Below, in pieces: positions 36,800 through 48,283 of a stretch of 64,000 nt of DNA. Position numbers and translations under genes: made by a program. Position 1 is the stretch's first letter. Every line of letters starts with the position of its first letter. The notes beneath the pieces are model-generated. The model made no database searches. It saw only the letters and a list, made by a program, of their open reading frames with translations, and was not told the DNA's origin. Source of the DNA: Strigamia acuminata (taxonomy: Eukaryota; Arthropoda; Chilopoda; Geophilomorpha; Linotaeniidae); NCBI GenBank assembly GCA_949358305.1, contig OX442318.1, positions 7,860,501 to 7,924,500 on the forward strand. Reading direction: 5' to 3'.

Positions 36800-37525
36800 C
36801 AGGGCCCGCCTAAAGAATTGGGAACCCCTAGACATTGTACTGTAAAAATGTATTTTGAACTCCCATCCTTGAAAAAATGTACCCTGGGTCCCCATTACTG
36901 CAAAAATAGATTTTGGGTCCCCTATAAAAATGGGTTTTGGGCCCCAATCCCTGCAAAAATGTGTTCGGGTTCCCAAAAAGATGTATCTGGGCTCCCTTGC
37001 AAAAATATATTTGGGGCCCCCAGCCCTGAAAAAATGTATTTTGGGCCCCCAGCCCTGAAAAAATATATTTTGGGTCCACTGCAAAAATGTATTTTGGGCC
37101 CCATCCCTGCAAAAATATATTTCGGGCCCCCAGTCCTGAAAAAATGTATTTTGGGTCCCCAGCCCTGAAAAAATGTATTTTGGGCCCCCAGCCCTAAAAA
37201 AATGTATTTTGGGTCCCCAGCCCTGAAAAAATATAACTTGGGTCCCTACAAAAATGTATATTAGGCCCCCATCCCTATAAAAATGTATCTTGGATTCTTG
37301 GGTCCCCTACAAAAATGTAATTTGGGCCTCATCCCTGGAAAATGTGTTTTGGGCCCCCATCCCAGCAAAATGCATTTTGGGCCCGAACCCGATAAAAAGG
37401 TATCATGGGTCCCATACAAAAATTTATCTTGGGTGCCTGCAAAAATGTACTTTGGGTCCCCATCCCTACAAAAATGTGTCTTGGATCCCCTGTTAAATGT
37501 ATTTTGGGCCCCCAATAAAACTTAT
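36800..37525 (+). repeat. GGGCCCC-punctuated minisatellite, 27-30 bp unit
   Basis: About 24 units of the form TTTTGGGCCCCCAGCCCTGA + AAAAATGTA, 29 bp apart where best kept (for example at 37022 and 37051), with 27 and 30 bp variants. The sense and antisense strands both hold long frames (up to 149 and 122 codons) rich in Gly, Pro, Phe and Lys. These exist because the unit lacks stops in several frames and are not genes. Confidence 0.9.
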
Positions 37526-38639
37526 TTTTTCAAAACTTTAATTCCCTACAACCTCGCTCCGAACACGTCAGTTTCAATTGCAAACACGTCCTATTAGCGC
37601 CTCTGTGGTTGAACGTGGCGACTGCCTAAACCAAACACAGACACGATGACTAACATTGGAACTTACAACAAAAACATACACTGCAACACTTCCAACACTC
37701 AAATTCATCTGCAAGTAAATTTCCTATTGGCACACAGTGACGCCAAAATATTCCAATATAAACAATCGATAAGATAAGACTCTTTCAAACAAAACAAAAA
37801 AAAAATGTCTGCATATACCTATGCAAATAATCGAAACGAAAATGGCAAATGCAGAGACACTGAATCTTGAACGTGACACGTAAACTGCACCGAGGGGATT
37901 CTCTTCGCTGCTTGATTTAAATTTCCACAATCTTCTACGACACGAAGAGTAGAGAATAACAAACTTTCCATTAAAAATTCAATACTTATTTATTTATCGC
38001 TAATAGGCTCCAAGACCCCAACCACCACGCTGCAACATTGAAACGCCGCGACTAAACATTCCCCATCCGATACAACAAACTCCGTATTGGAATAAACGTT
38101 GCAAACTTAGATTGCAAATTTGACCTTTAACTGAGAATTAAACGACAAAGGTGAAGCCATAAGCAAGCAAACGATCGATATCGCAGCCACAAGTCCTGTA
38201 GGCCATCAATCAATACTTAATGCATACTCAATACGACCGCGCAGCGAAGACGCTTTCCGCCGCTTTCCCCGCTAGTTAACGTCCAGTTAATGGACACCCA
38301 AGCAACCCAAAGGGCACCTGGACTTGGGCTTTAATATATACGCCTATGCATACATGTCTTTAGTTATTGCTGCTTTTCAAAACTCTCTCTTTCGCACTCT
38401 TTCTCTCCACGCTTGACAAGAATCGCAGCCATTAATTCCAGTACCATTAGTTTTAGAAATCTCGGGGCAATTTGTCTTTCTAATATACATTATTCCCTAC
38501 AGTGTTTCCCATTACTCCCTTCACCTGCTCTTAACACACACATTCAAATTAAAATGTTAATTCAGCATTGAATTAAAGTTGCATCGTCACCTTTCCTCGT
38601 GGAACATCGACAAATAAATTATGTTATTTATGGCTTGTC
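37526..38639. other. Noncoding sequence, partly CpG-containing
   Basis: No gene is supported. Around 38030-38300 CpG is more frequent (ACGATCGATATCGCAGCC, GACCGCGCAGCGAAGACGC) than in the flanks. It might be a regulatory element; nothing decides it. Confidence 0.45.
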
Positions 38640-39212
38640 CGATGTATGTACTTTGATTCAGTAGTTTTAAAGAAATGTCGCCAGGGGGCGCCCTCCCTAG
38701 TATGGGCTTCCGGTCCCTGGCGTAACCAGTCCAATTTTTACTGACCACAGGTCTGCACGTGTTTTTACGATTTGTTATTCATACAAGTAATATTTTGCTT
38801 CGTATCTTCGCAAAACTTAGACTTTTATCACTGGTTTGTTTCACTCCTATAAATTTCCCCAATCAACTTCATTGTTGTGTAGTTTGGAATCCATCTGGTG
38901 GTGGTTGTTCGTTACAAAACAACCAGATGGATCACTAACGCAACAATAGAGAGGATCTTCAATCGACAATACATTGTACAAATGTACTAATTTGATGGTG
39001 CTCTACAACTTTGTAATTGGAAATTTTGCTGTATCTTAAACGGTTTAAAAGTTAGAAAGTGAATGACCTTGAAAATGACCTTCAAGGTCAAATTTGATGA
39101 CATCATTAGATTGCTCGCACCCAACTTCCTATACGATCGCTTTATCAAAGTTGGCCTAGATACAATTGCTCAGGAAATATTTGAGGGGAACAGACTTTTC
39201 TTCCACCCTGTA
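38640..39212 (+). repeat. Arthropod-type dispersed repeat ending in ACCCTGTATA
   Basis: The right part reads TGACCTTGAAAATGACCTTC, AAGGTCAAATTTGATGACAT, CTTCCTATACG, AAGTTGGCCTAGATA and ATATTTGAGGGGAACAGACT, and ends in CCACCCTGTATA at about 39201-39212. Ends of the ACCCTGTATA type are common in dispersed repeats of arthropods, which is established knowledge only in general terms. A small hairpin (ATCCATCTGG...CCAGATGGAT) lies at 38890-38932. The left boundary is uncertain. Confidence 0.5.
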
Positions 39213-39982
39213 TAATTCCAATCATGTACAAAGGTAGTTTCTTCGTCTCTCGTGGTTTCAAATAAGTTGTCCCGACAACACCGTATCATGTAGTCGAATA
39301 TTCCCAAGCTTAAGTTAATTGAACATTTCCAAGGCAATTTAACTTCTCATCAATTATTAATTACTGCTTACAACAAGAGCTAACACAACTTGAATGACAA
39401 AACAAATTAGGCTTTCATTTTCCATTCCTCGCTATGAAGCTTTTCTATCTTTCTTACATGATTCTCCTTTGAAATTTTTTATCTTCTACTTATGCATACT
39501 TTGGATGCACCTATTATAACATAAGTACAGTGTTTTGATAAACTCAGCACCTTGCGACACAACTATCTTGTGAGCCTTAAGTCTACAGGAGCAAATGAGG
39601 GGCTTGAAAGAAACATCTCGACGACTGCTTCTTCTAAAGCCTACCGTAGTACTCAAAAGTAAAGACATTGTCATTTCTAGCAAGTATAACAAGTATTGTT
39701 TGGACTTTGGAGCTTGCAGTCGAGCACATTTTGCAGCAAGCGAAGTTTTTAAGATGTTTCAAATAATGCCCGCAGTCAAGCGATCGCTTCGTTCCACCCA
39801 AATTCAAGTACCAGCAAGATAGATGTGATAGATAATAGATGATACATACCTACAGATACAAACCAACAATGTAGACCTAGATCTCTTGGTTTTATTATGC
39901 ATAGGCATCTACACTATAGCTTTGTTAAAGATGACCTTGAATGTTATCTTCAAGGTCAACATCGGTATCAGCAAAACTTAAC
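39213..39982. other. Noncoding sequence
   Basis: A second TGACCTTGA...TTCAAGGTCA pair (39932-39959) echoes that at 39064-39090. Frames of 68-75 codons near 39486-39822 on both strands are unrecognised. Confidence 0.45.
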
Positions 39983-40105
39983 TATACTCTGGCTCATCGT
40001 AAGAGGCACACAAGTTCCCATTGGCCGAGCCTATTCACTGGTGTAGGGCTACATAAAAGTAGGCCAAAATATCCAGAGAGCAAACGCTCGAGTTACGGGA
40101 AGCCA
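39983..40105 (-). mobile_element. MITE family A, single-end fragment
   Basis: TATACTCTGGCTCATCG gives an intact family A terminus. CCCATTGGCCGAGCCTATTC and ACTGGTGTAGGGCTAC then match the inner part of the right end of the 50.2 kb copy in reverse orientation. The other end is missing. Confidence 0.65.
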
Positions 40106-40904
40106 TTTTGTGTCCAGACGAAACAATCAATCAACAACGTTAGGAGTAACTTCGCTCAACAATTTCTCTTTTTGTACCTACAGTACTTGCACTAATCACC
40201 TCTTACAATATATTAAAAAAAAATCATTTTGACATAGTTTGTTACACACACTAATCTAACAAAAATAAAAATAAAATTTTTTCAACGACAAAATAACCCT
40301 CATTAATATAGGTCATATTGCAAGACCAAAAACAGCTAGCTAATAAGCGGTATAGGTTCAGATTAGAGGAAACTCATGATTTCTCTTCTTTCTAACGGCT
40401 GTTGTTTGCTATTGGCAATGATTAATGGGCAAGCAAGTTGGAGGCCCCTAGTCTCACGCCTGCTTGTCCACTAGACCATGAATCAAAGTGTGAAGGGGTT
40501 CATTCTAGTGACCGAGACGGTGACCTCAAGCGAGCAAAAACCAGGCAGAATTTCTCTAGAGCATGGAGGTTGGCTCTTTTACCTCTCCTGAACGTTCAAA
40601 ACTCATTTGAAGCTCCGCTATATGATTGAGGGCTTGTTACAGGTCAAGATAAGGGTCTTGATTTATTTTTCTAAAAACACTTTTTAATTTCTAATGGTCT
40701 GATTAGATTTCACACTCAATCATCATCATGATCTATCCCTTTAGCCTCTTCTTGTCCACACTTCTATTATATTTCCATTACACTTATACACCCTTTAAAA
40801 GTCGATCGTGGACATTTGACTATCTCTTATCGTAAACGACTTACTGTCTAGGACACCGCTCCGCAATCTACGTGTTAGGGACTGGTAACCTAACATTGTC
40901 CTAC
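40106..40904. other. Noncoding sequence with one tRNA-like patch
   Basis: Read on the minus strand, 40430-40490 contains TGGTCTAGTGGACAAGCAGG, which fits a polymerase III A box, but no good B box follows. It could be a worn tRNA-derived SINE head. Nothing else is recognisable. Confidence 0.3.
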
Positions 40905-41037
40905 TATACCCTGTCTCACTATAAGAGTGGCCTATTTTCCATTGGTCGAGCCATTTCACTTGTGTAGTGATCCAAAAAAATAGACCCAAACACCAGAATT
41001 GCATTACTATGTACAGACATTGTAATCGATTACCTAT
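40905..41037 (-). mobile_element. MITE family A, single-end fragment
   Basis: TATACCCTGTCTCACTATAA is a diverged terminus. The following CATTGGTCGAGCCATTTCAC, TGTGTAGTGATCC and AGACCCAAACACCAGAATTG match the complement of the right side of the 50169-50598 copy out to GACATTGTAATCGATT. It is truncated inside the element. Confidence 0.75.
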
Positions 41038-41989
41038 TGATAGAAAATTGTTTGATTTCCTGACAAAGCAAGTAATAAAGTGAATAAACATGAATATTTA
41101 AATAAAAACATCAATGGGCATGCGCATGACTTAAGCAGCAAAATCTTTTCAACTGCAAGTTAAACATGCCTTTATGAATGCACTTACTGAATATTTAAAG
41201 AACAAGTAGAGATTTTTACGCATTTTGTTGACCGGCTAATGTTGCATTGTGCTGCCAAATTCCCCATTTGCAAACTTTCTGACTGTATGTATGCATGTGT
41301 GAAGACAAGAATGAGAGAAGACTGTCACTCTGCCAAGAAGTGACAGCAAGGCAGAAATAAACAGACTCTGTTGCATATGCAGAAGAGCTTGCATCCGAAG
41401 AATGATGACCTAGCAAAGGCCAGTGTGCCACTCTAGGCGCGGGCCTAGAAGGCCAAATAGGAAATCCAGGGCCTGCAAACGAGCTAGAAAAGAGAAGTGA
41501 CTTCAGACAAGCGACTTCTACATAAGTTATGACCTTCGCGAAGTCACTTGAGAAAGATAAGTGCTTATACACCGAGTTTCATCCTACCATTGAGTTTAAT
41601 CCACCTCAATCGCCTGTAAATAGAGACAGATGTACAAAACCACCTGAAGAAACACTTTAACTCCTCAATCATTTACGAGTCCCAGTTAGGCATGATCATT
41701 GTATCAACATTATAAATACATCGTACCAGTACTTCCGCTTTTAAAACATCAAATCAAATTGGTTAAAATAAATCTGCTTAAATGTTTTAAGTTGATAACG
41801 TAATTATTACTTCAGAAGAAAAAAATTTCCCCGCGCACAATTGGAGACCAGCGCGGTAATAGAGACCAATTAAAATATTACGGTATTTATAAATAATTAA
41901 AAATAAACAAAACTAGTTTTCCTTGCGGTAGTGCAGTCTCTGGTTAGCGGTAATAAAGCTCGGCCAATGGGAGTTTGTCCAACCTTGTA
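41038..41989. other. Noncoding sequence
   Basis: A 118-codon minus-strand frame at 41216-41572 overlaps a patch with GCGGGCCTAGAAGGCC and has no recognisable domain. No gene is supported. Confidence 0.45.
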
Positions 41990-42370
41990 GTCGGTATAAA
42001 TTATTTATTTTGCTTATTTCACTTTATAAATCATTTATTTTGCTTATTTCGCTTATTTCACTTTATACATAATTTATTTTGCTTATTTTGCATATTTAAC
42101 TTTTTAAATCATTTATTCTGCTTATTTTGCTTATTTCACTTTTTAAATCATTTATTTTGCTTATTTCGCTTATTTCACTTTATAAATCATTTATTTTGCT
42201 TATTTCACTTTATAAATCATTTATTTTGCTTATTTCACTTTATAAATCATTTATTTTGCTTATTTCACTTTATAAATCATTTATTTTGCTTATTTCACTT
42301 TTTAAATCATTTATTTTGCTTATTTCGCTTATTTCACTTTATACATAATTTATTTTAATTATTTCACTTG
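41990..42370 (+). repeat. Minisatellite, 30 bp unit (TTATTTCACTTTATAAATCA + TTTATTTTGC)
   Basis: About twelve units, several lengthened by a 9 bp insert (GCTTATTTC). Length a multiple of three keeps forward frames open, giving Phe/Leu/His repeat proteins of up to 127 codons that are not genes. Confidence 0.9.
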
Positions 42371-44147
42371 TTTTAATTCATTTAAGTAAACTTTAAGTAT
42401 TTGCTTAACCAATTTGAACGTGCCTAATGTGTACCATTGCACTTCCTATTAATTTCCATCTACGTACAGTTTAAATTTAAAATTCCTATTAATTTATTTA
42501 TTGAAACAAGTAAAATATTATCATTTGCCCGAATAAAAATTACAACTCTGTAGAATAATGTCGGACGCAAGCAGTGGTGTGTAAAATATAAGGGAATAAA
42601 GTGAAATTGTTTGAGAACAATTTGAGAATGCAAGCGTCATCGATTTCATGTCTGAGCAATAAATTTACAAGTTTGTGCCGCGCATGCTAAAAGCGTGCAT
42701 TTCTTCACCTTGTTTTCTCAAGAAATCATCGCACAGACAATATCCACAGGTAATACGTATCGCAAAATCAATACCACATGACCAGGCACCGCCCGAGGAA
42801 CCACGTGAAAATTTAATTTTCCACTACAGGCAAAATCCCCCATATATTCAATACCATCAACCCCCACGTTGCCTCCCCAAGCGGCACAAATGCATAATAG
42901 ACATACATTTGAGCATGTAACGTCTAGTTTTGCTTTCAAATCTAGTTTGAGACGTAAAACAGACGTTTAAATTTTTGCCTGCTGCCTTTCTAGCCACAAA
43001 AAATACTTAGTTGGATCAATTTCCATCCAGGTTCAATGTTATTTCAATGGGAGTTTCGTGTTTATCAATTTGCGCAGTCAAAAAGAACTTGTACTGCTTT
43101 GGGTATTAACTGATAATAAAGGATAAGTGGCCAACACCATAGTCCCAGCCTCCACACTAATTATACGAGCAACACCAGCACCATCTTCAAACTTTACCAA
43201 CTCCCTAGTGACCTCATATTCTCGCTGAAACGGGTTCACCAACCTCTGGCTCTCAACAGACCTCAATAAAAGCGCTTTTTCCATCCACTGTTGAAATATG
43301 TAATATCATTCCAAGCTCATTACGTGTTGAGCACTAACATACGAAAAATATAAAAATTCTCCATTTCTAGCCCGTGATCACTATCAAATTCACGCACAAC
43401 ATAAGAAAACATGTTGTCACCACTGATTTTTTAAAATGCGCAAGTTATGTCGTTTACATGCCGTTTTACTTGAAAAGTAAAAACTCAAATTTTGCTTTAC
43501 TATTTTTTTGTTTTTTTAAAAAAAGACGTGACGTCGTATGATGGGATTAAATCTCGGTTAAACTTGCACATTAATCATCCACAATGCACTGCATACAAAC
43601 AACATATCAACGATGATATGACGTCAGCTGAGCTGATGACTCTGTTGTTTACATTGCAGTTTGCAATGCGCAAAATGTCCAAAATGTACCTACCACGAAT
43701 GGAATTTAGTTTGCATTATATTTCAATGTATTTTTGAACCATATGTGATATGTTGTAAAAATGTTGTAAAACTGAAATGCGCGCCATAAGTATAGAATAA
43801 TCAGTTTTTTTGAAATATTTCTTTTTGCGCTTCATCTGGAATCAAACCAATTTTTTATTAAATGTATTTTGTCATTAGAATTCATTTAACATTAACAGGT
43901 TTATAAGTTTTGTAGAAAAATAAAATTGGCAGTGATTTTACATAAAAATGGGGGGGGGGGGACATAAGTATAGAATATATTAGGTTTGACGCAAAAAAAT
44001 GGATAAAATTAACATCACGTAACATGCCTTTGTCTGATTGGTTAATTAGTGCTTATGTCATCAATTTTCTGCCATTTTTAAATTGTATAACTCAAGATTT
44101 TTTTTATTTTGAAACAATCCCTTATGCAAAACTTGTAACCATTGTAG
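42371..44147. other. AT-rich noncoding sequence
   Basis: A run of 10 G lies at about 43951-43960. The phrase ATAAGTATAGAATA occurs twice (about 43788 and 43965), suggesting a small duplication. Frames of up to 81 codons are unrecognised. The 62-codon frame at 44024-44212 ends just inside the relic that follows. Confidence 0.45.
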
Positions 44148-44633
44148 CAGCTGCTGGTAGTATTTATACATCTTATGTACAATATTTGTTCAGGGCTAAA
44201 TTGGTTAAGTGATGAGAAAAACTTGACTTCTTGCATATTAAATTCTAAAATTCTAAATTGGATTGACAAACAAAAGGATCCGAAGCTTCCAAAACTTGTT
44301 TATGAAAACAAGATGTTAATTTAATTTTACTCTAACAAAAAAATAGAAACAATTTTTAATCTGATGCAACATTTTGATGCATTAAAACGATTTATCATTC
44401 ATGGTGTGAGATGTTGCAAACATGTGCAGAAGAATGATAGTGCTACCTTATCAGACTAAGACAAATGTATAAAAGAAATCACATGTATCTAATTCATCTG
44501 TGATATGGTCAGAAATGGCCATCAGCCCAACGTAATCACACAAGTTCCTTCTGATAAAACCATGTGGAAACCGCCAAAAAGAAGAAACGATTTTTGGATT
44601 AAAGTGGCACGGTTTGTAGGCAAAGCGCTGTAG
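44148..44633 (+). pseudogene. Decayed reading frame of unknown family
   Basis: One frame runs about 161 codons with only three in-frame stops (TAA at 44322, 44457 and 44490) before TAG at 44631. The translated pieces look protein-like and not repeat-derived. They include LNWLSDEKNLTSCILNSK, NLMQHFDALKRFIIHGVRCC and MVRNGHQPNVITQ, then KPPKRRNDFWIKVARFVGKA near the end. A frame in another phase (44024-44212) ends just as this one begins and might be its upstream part after a frameshift. I do not recognise the family. A relic of a mobile element or a captured viral-like gene is possible. The call rests on stop density and composition only. Confidence 0.4.
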
Positions 44634-45115
44634 TCATAAATGATTCGGGGCCATTTTTTTCACTTAGACAATAAAAAATGCATAAGAGTAAGAAAAATGG
44701 TCTAAATATATCAATGCATCACCAGTTTAAAGCGGCCATTAGAGCTTCTGCTCATGTAATCAGTCGCGTAGCACTTATCCTCTTATCTTAATGTATAATT
44801 CTGGAAAATGCGTGCTTAAATTATGCAGATGTGCAGAATAAAGCAAAAATTTGCAGCTAAATAAAAGTATGCGATTGGACAGTGGAGTTTCCAAAATTGC
44901 AAATTTGTGCAATTTGCAGTGTTGGCATTGCTCATCTTAATTATTAAGAGTAATAATTAATAAGACTGGGTTTTCTCGTGTGGTGAAAAAGAGATGCGAT
45001 TTGGATATGATTTGCAATTTTCTCTCGATGTTATTTTTTAATTTGCGATTTTGAGAGATAAATCATTATCGGTTTTGTTGTTTTCAGTTGGTTTTAACAA
45101 TTTCGTTATTTTCAA
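44634..45115. other. AT-rich noncoding sequence
   Basis: Nothing gene-like is seen. Confidence 0.5.
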
Positions 45116-45500
45116 ATAAATTGTAGCTAATTTTTACAATTTTTTTTGCTAATTTTTACAATTTTTTGCTAATTTTTACAATTTTTTTGCTAATTTTTAC
45201 AATTTTTTTTGCTAATTTTTGCAATTTTAAATTTCTTGCTATTTTTAGATAAGTCTTGCCATTTTTAGCTAATTTCTTGCTATTTTTAGTTAATTTCTTG
45301 CTATTTTTTGTTGTTTTTAATTGTTTCTGCTATTTTTGTTATTTTAGCAGGTTTTTTGCTATTTTTAGAAAGTTTTTGCTATATTTAGAAAGTTTTTGCT
45401 ATATTTAGAAAGTTTTTGCTATATTTAGAAAGTTTTTGCTATATTTAGAAGATTTTTGCTATTTTTAGAAAGTGTTTGCCATTATTGCGTTTTTGCCATT
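45116..45500 (+). repeat. Minisatellites with TTTTTGCTA core, ~20-21 bp unit
   Basis: A first block (45122-45235) repeats TTTTTGCTAATTTTTACAAT. A second (45350-45470) repeats GTTTTTGCTATATTTAGAAA with a 20 bp period. Looser CTATTTTTAG units lie between. The core is shared with the 26.7 kb array on the same strand. Confidence 0.85.
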
Positions 45501-46264
45501 TCTAGCAATGTTTTAGCCACTTATAGGAAGTTTTTGCTGTTTTCAGCTATTTTGTGCTATTTTATGCTAATTTTTGCTGCTTATTGTGTATTTTAAGCTA
45601 TATTATCTACTTTTTGTTGTTTTGTGCTATTTTTAACTAACTTTTAGAAATTTTAATTAATTTATGAGACCAATTCTAGCTAAATTGTAACAACTTTTTC
45701 TTTCTTTGCTAATTACAATCATAATTTCAACAAAAGGAAAATTTTTAAAAATTTCATTATTTAGCAACCAATCACTTATGATTAATTGGATCACATAGCT
45801 TGAATAATAACAAACGAAACAATGTAAAATAATGAATAATTCAAACGATGATTGAGCCAAAACTATTGATTCAGGAATTTAAAGCAAATTAAGAAGAAAA
45901 ATAAGAGATAAAGTTGAGAAAAAGTATTTTGTTGTCCCGAAGGAACAGCAGTGTGCAAGTTGCAAAGGTCACTACAAGCTGTAGAAATAAATAGACCGGT
46001 GGCAAGATTGATTCTGCAGTACAAGAGGCCAAAGAAACTCATCAGGTAAGGTTAGGCCTTAGCAATATCACCTGAGGCATGTTTACTTGTGGCTTTAACA
46101 GCTTCAGACTGACGACCAAGAAAAAAATAAATAAAGTCAACACTCACACAACACAATTTTGACGTGTCATTCTTATGCAAATTACAATGAATTCCACACA
46201 ATAAAAATAGCTAACTTAGAAATTTATACGTATTAATGCTTTTCCTATAAATAATTCAATTTCT
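45501..46264. other. AT-rich noncoding sequence
   Basis: Weak continuation of the TTTTTGCTATTTT pattern to about 45650, then no recognisable content. Confidence 0.5.
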
Positions 46265-46700
46265 GTCTAAAAAAAATTTAATTTAGATTCAAAAAAAAGT
46301 TTAATTTAGACCTAAAAAAAAGTTCAAGTAAGACCTAAAAAAAAGTTTAATTTAGACCTAAAAAAAAGTTCAATTTAGACCTAAAAACAATTGAATTTCT
46401 GTCTAAAAAAAATTGAATTTCTTACCAAAAAACTTCAGTTTTTCCCTAATAAAATCAGTTTTTGCCTAAAAAATTTCAGTTTTTGCCGAAAAAATTTCAG
46501 TTTTTGCCTAAAATAATCAGTTTTTGCCTAAAATAAATCATTTTTTACCTAAAAAAATCAGCTTTTGCCTAAAAAATCAGCTTTTGCCTAAAAAAATCAG
46601 CTTTTGCCTAAAAAAATTAAATTTCTCCATAAAAAAATTTGCCCATAAAATTCAATTTCTGTCTTAAAAAAATCAATTTCTGCCAAAAAAAAATCAATTT
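46265..46700 (+). repeat. Minisatellites, ~18-23 bp units (CTAAAAAAA-containing)
   Basis: At the left, five units of AATTTAGACCTAAAAAAAAG; at the right, about ten units of CAGTTTTTGCCTAAAAAA with small variants (GCTTTTGCCT, TCTGTCT). The two halves share CCTAAAAAA, so one may have arisen from the other. Confidence 0.85.
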
Positions 46701-47534
46701 CAATTTGATTTATGCTTTTAAAAATCTGTTTTTTTCTCCCTTCCAAATATGGGACGTTGTATAACTTCCTTCAAATTTTTTCTGCGACTGTAGAACATAA
46801 GTGAACCTCCTATCTAAGGAAATATGACACACTATCAAATGCAATTAAATTAAATTCACAAACTTAAAAACAAAAATTCTATTTTTCTGTCACATTTGAT
46901 CAATATCTGCGTTAAACGCAGCATGAGATTAGGAAAAGAAAAAGCATTAAATCAACATGCCAATGTGTCACATAATAAAAACGATGACAACTATTCAATT
47001 TTCTCCACAACCCCACCTTAATTTCTCAAAAAATAAAATAAAACAAAATAAAATAAAATAAAAAATAAATAAAACTAAAAATGTAAAAATAAAAATCCAT
47101 TCAAAGTGAATTTCGTTTACATCAAACACAACTTATTCAAATATAATCTTTTCCAGTCGTTGATCCGATTCTAGCAAGAAAATCTCAAGAATTTTAATCG
47201 ATAAATTCATGTGTCCTAAAGCGCTGTTATTTCCAAGTCACGATATATATAACATTGGAAATTTGAATAATCCTTTCCGACGTAAAAGAATAATCCCAAA
47301 CATTTCAGTAAATATTTAAAGTTCTCAAATAATCAAGCAAATGAAGCTCATCTTTACGAGGTTTGTGAGCTGGTGTATACTAGCTGGTAGTACATTAGTG
47401 CTATATTTCCCACTAGGCCGATAGGGCTTTGCATAGGGCAGTAGTGTTTAAAAAGCGGCATTGCGGCAGAAAACTAAGTGCCTATAAATTCCTTAGATTT
47501 TCCAAGAAAAAGAATTTTGGTCTACCTACTAATT
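46701..47534. other. AT-rich noncoding sequence
   Basis: An (AAATA)n-like tract lies at about 47028-47065. No gene is supported. Confidence 0.5.
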
Positions 47535-48070
47535 TCACCCAAATTTAAATACTTTTCACGCAAATTTCAATGCATTTCACCCAAATTTAAATACTTTTCA
47601 CCCAAATTTCAATGCATTTCACCCAAATTTAAATACTTTTCACCCAAATTTCAATGCATTTCACCCAAATGTCAATGCATTTGACCAAAATTTCAATGGA
47701 TTTCAGTTTCACCCAAATTTCATTCCATTTCACCCAAATTTCGATGCATTTCACCCAAATTTCAATGCATTTCACCCAAATTTCAATGCATTTCACCCAA
47801 ATTTCAATGCATTTCACCCAAATTTCAATGCATTTCACCCAAATTTCAATGCATTTCACCCAAATTTCAATGCATTTCACCCAAATTTCAATGCATTTCA
47901 CCCAAATTTCAATGCATTTCACCCAAATTTCAATGCAATTCTTTAAATTTCAATTCAATTCTTCAAAATCCAATGCAGTCCTTCATTTTTCACCCAAATT
48001 TCAATGCATTCTTTCAATTTTCACCCAAATTTCAATGCATTCCTGCAAATTTCAGTGCATTTCTCGAATT
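47535..48070 (+). repeat. Minisatellite, 21 bp unit (ATTTCACCCAAATTTCAATG + C)
   Basis: About twenty units. The left third alternates TTTAAATACTTTTCAC with the main unit (a 42 bp dimer), the centre (47730-47935) has ten nearly identical copies, and the right end is diverged. Open frames on both strands (97 and 150 codons of His-Phe-Thr-Gln-Ile-Ser-Met or Ile-Trp-Val-Lys-Cys-Ile-Glu repeats) are produced by the unit length. Confidence 0.93.
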
Positions 48071-48246
48071 TCCACACCAAAAATACCAATATTTACAACC
48101 ATTTGAAACATACATTTCATTTTTATCCATCGATTCAAGTATTGATCCACACACTTAAAACCAATTTGAAAATCAACCTACTTCCAACATTATTTCACAC
48201 AATTTTACCATCGCCAAACCAGAAACAAAATATGAAAATTTAATAA

Positions 48247-48283
<37 letters not shown>

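Noticed and set aside
36719-37168. 149-codon frame (and 122-codon frame on the other strand) rich in Gly/Pro/Phe/Lys
   Set aside because: Entirely inside the 27-30 bp GGGCCCC minisatellite. Open frames exist on both strands because the unit lacks stops.
38890-38932. 10-11 bp hairpin (ATCCATCTGG...CCAGATGGAT) as an RNA gene or terminator
   Set aside because: Short stem with a long loop inside a dispersed repeat; no sign of a transcript unit.
41216-41572. 118-codon minus-strand frame with a hydrophobic start
   Set aside because: No domain is recognisable; the frame overlaps a GGGCC-containing patch that looks like transposon debris.
41975-42358. 127-codon Phe/Leu/His-rich membrane-like frame
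   Set aside because: Made by a 30 bp A/T-rich minisatellite.
47629-48106. 150-codon and 97-codon repeat proteins
   Set aside because: Products of a 21 bp tandem repeat whose length is a multiple of three; no start context or flanking coding sequence.
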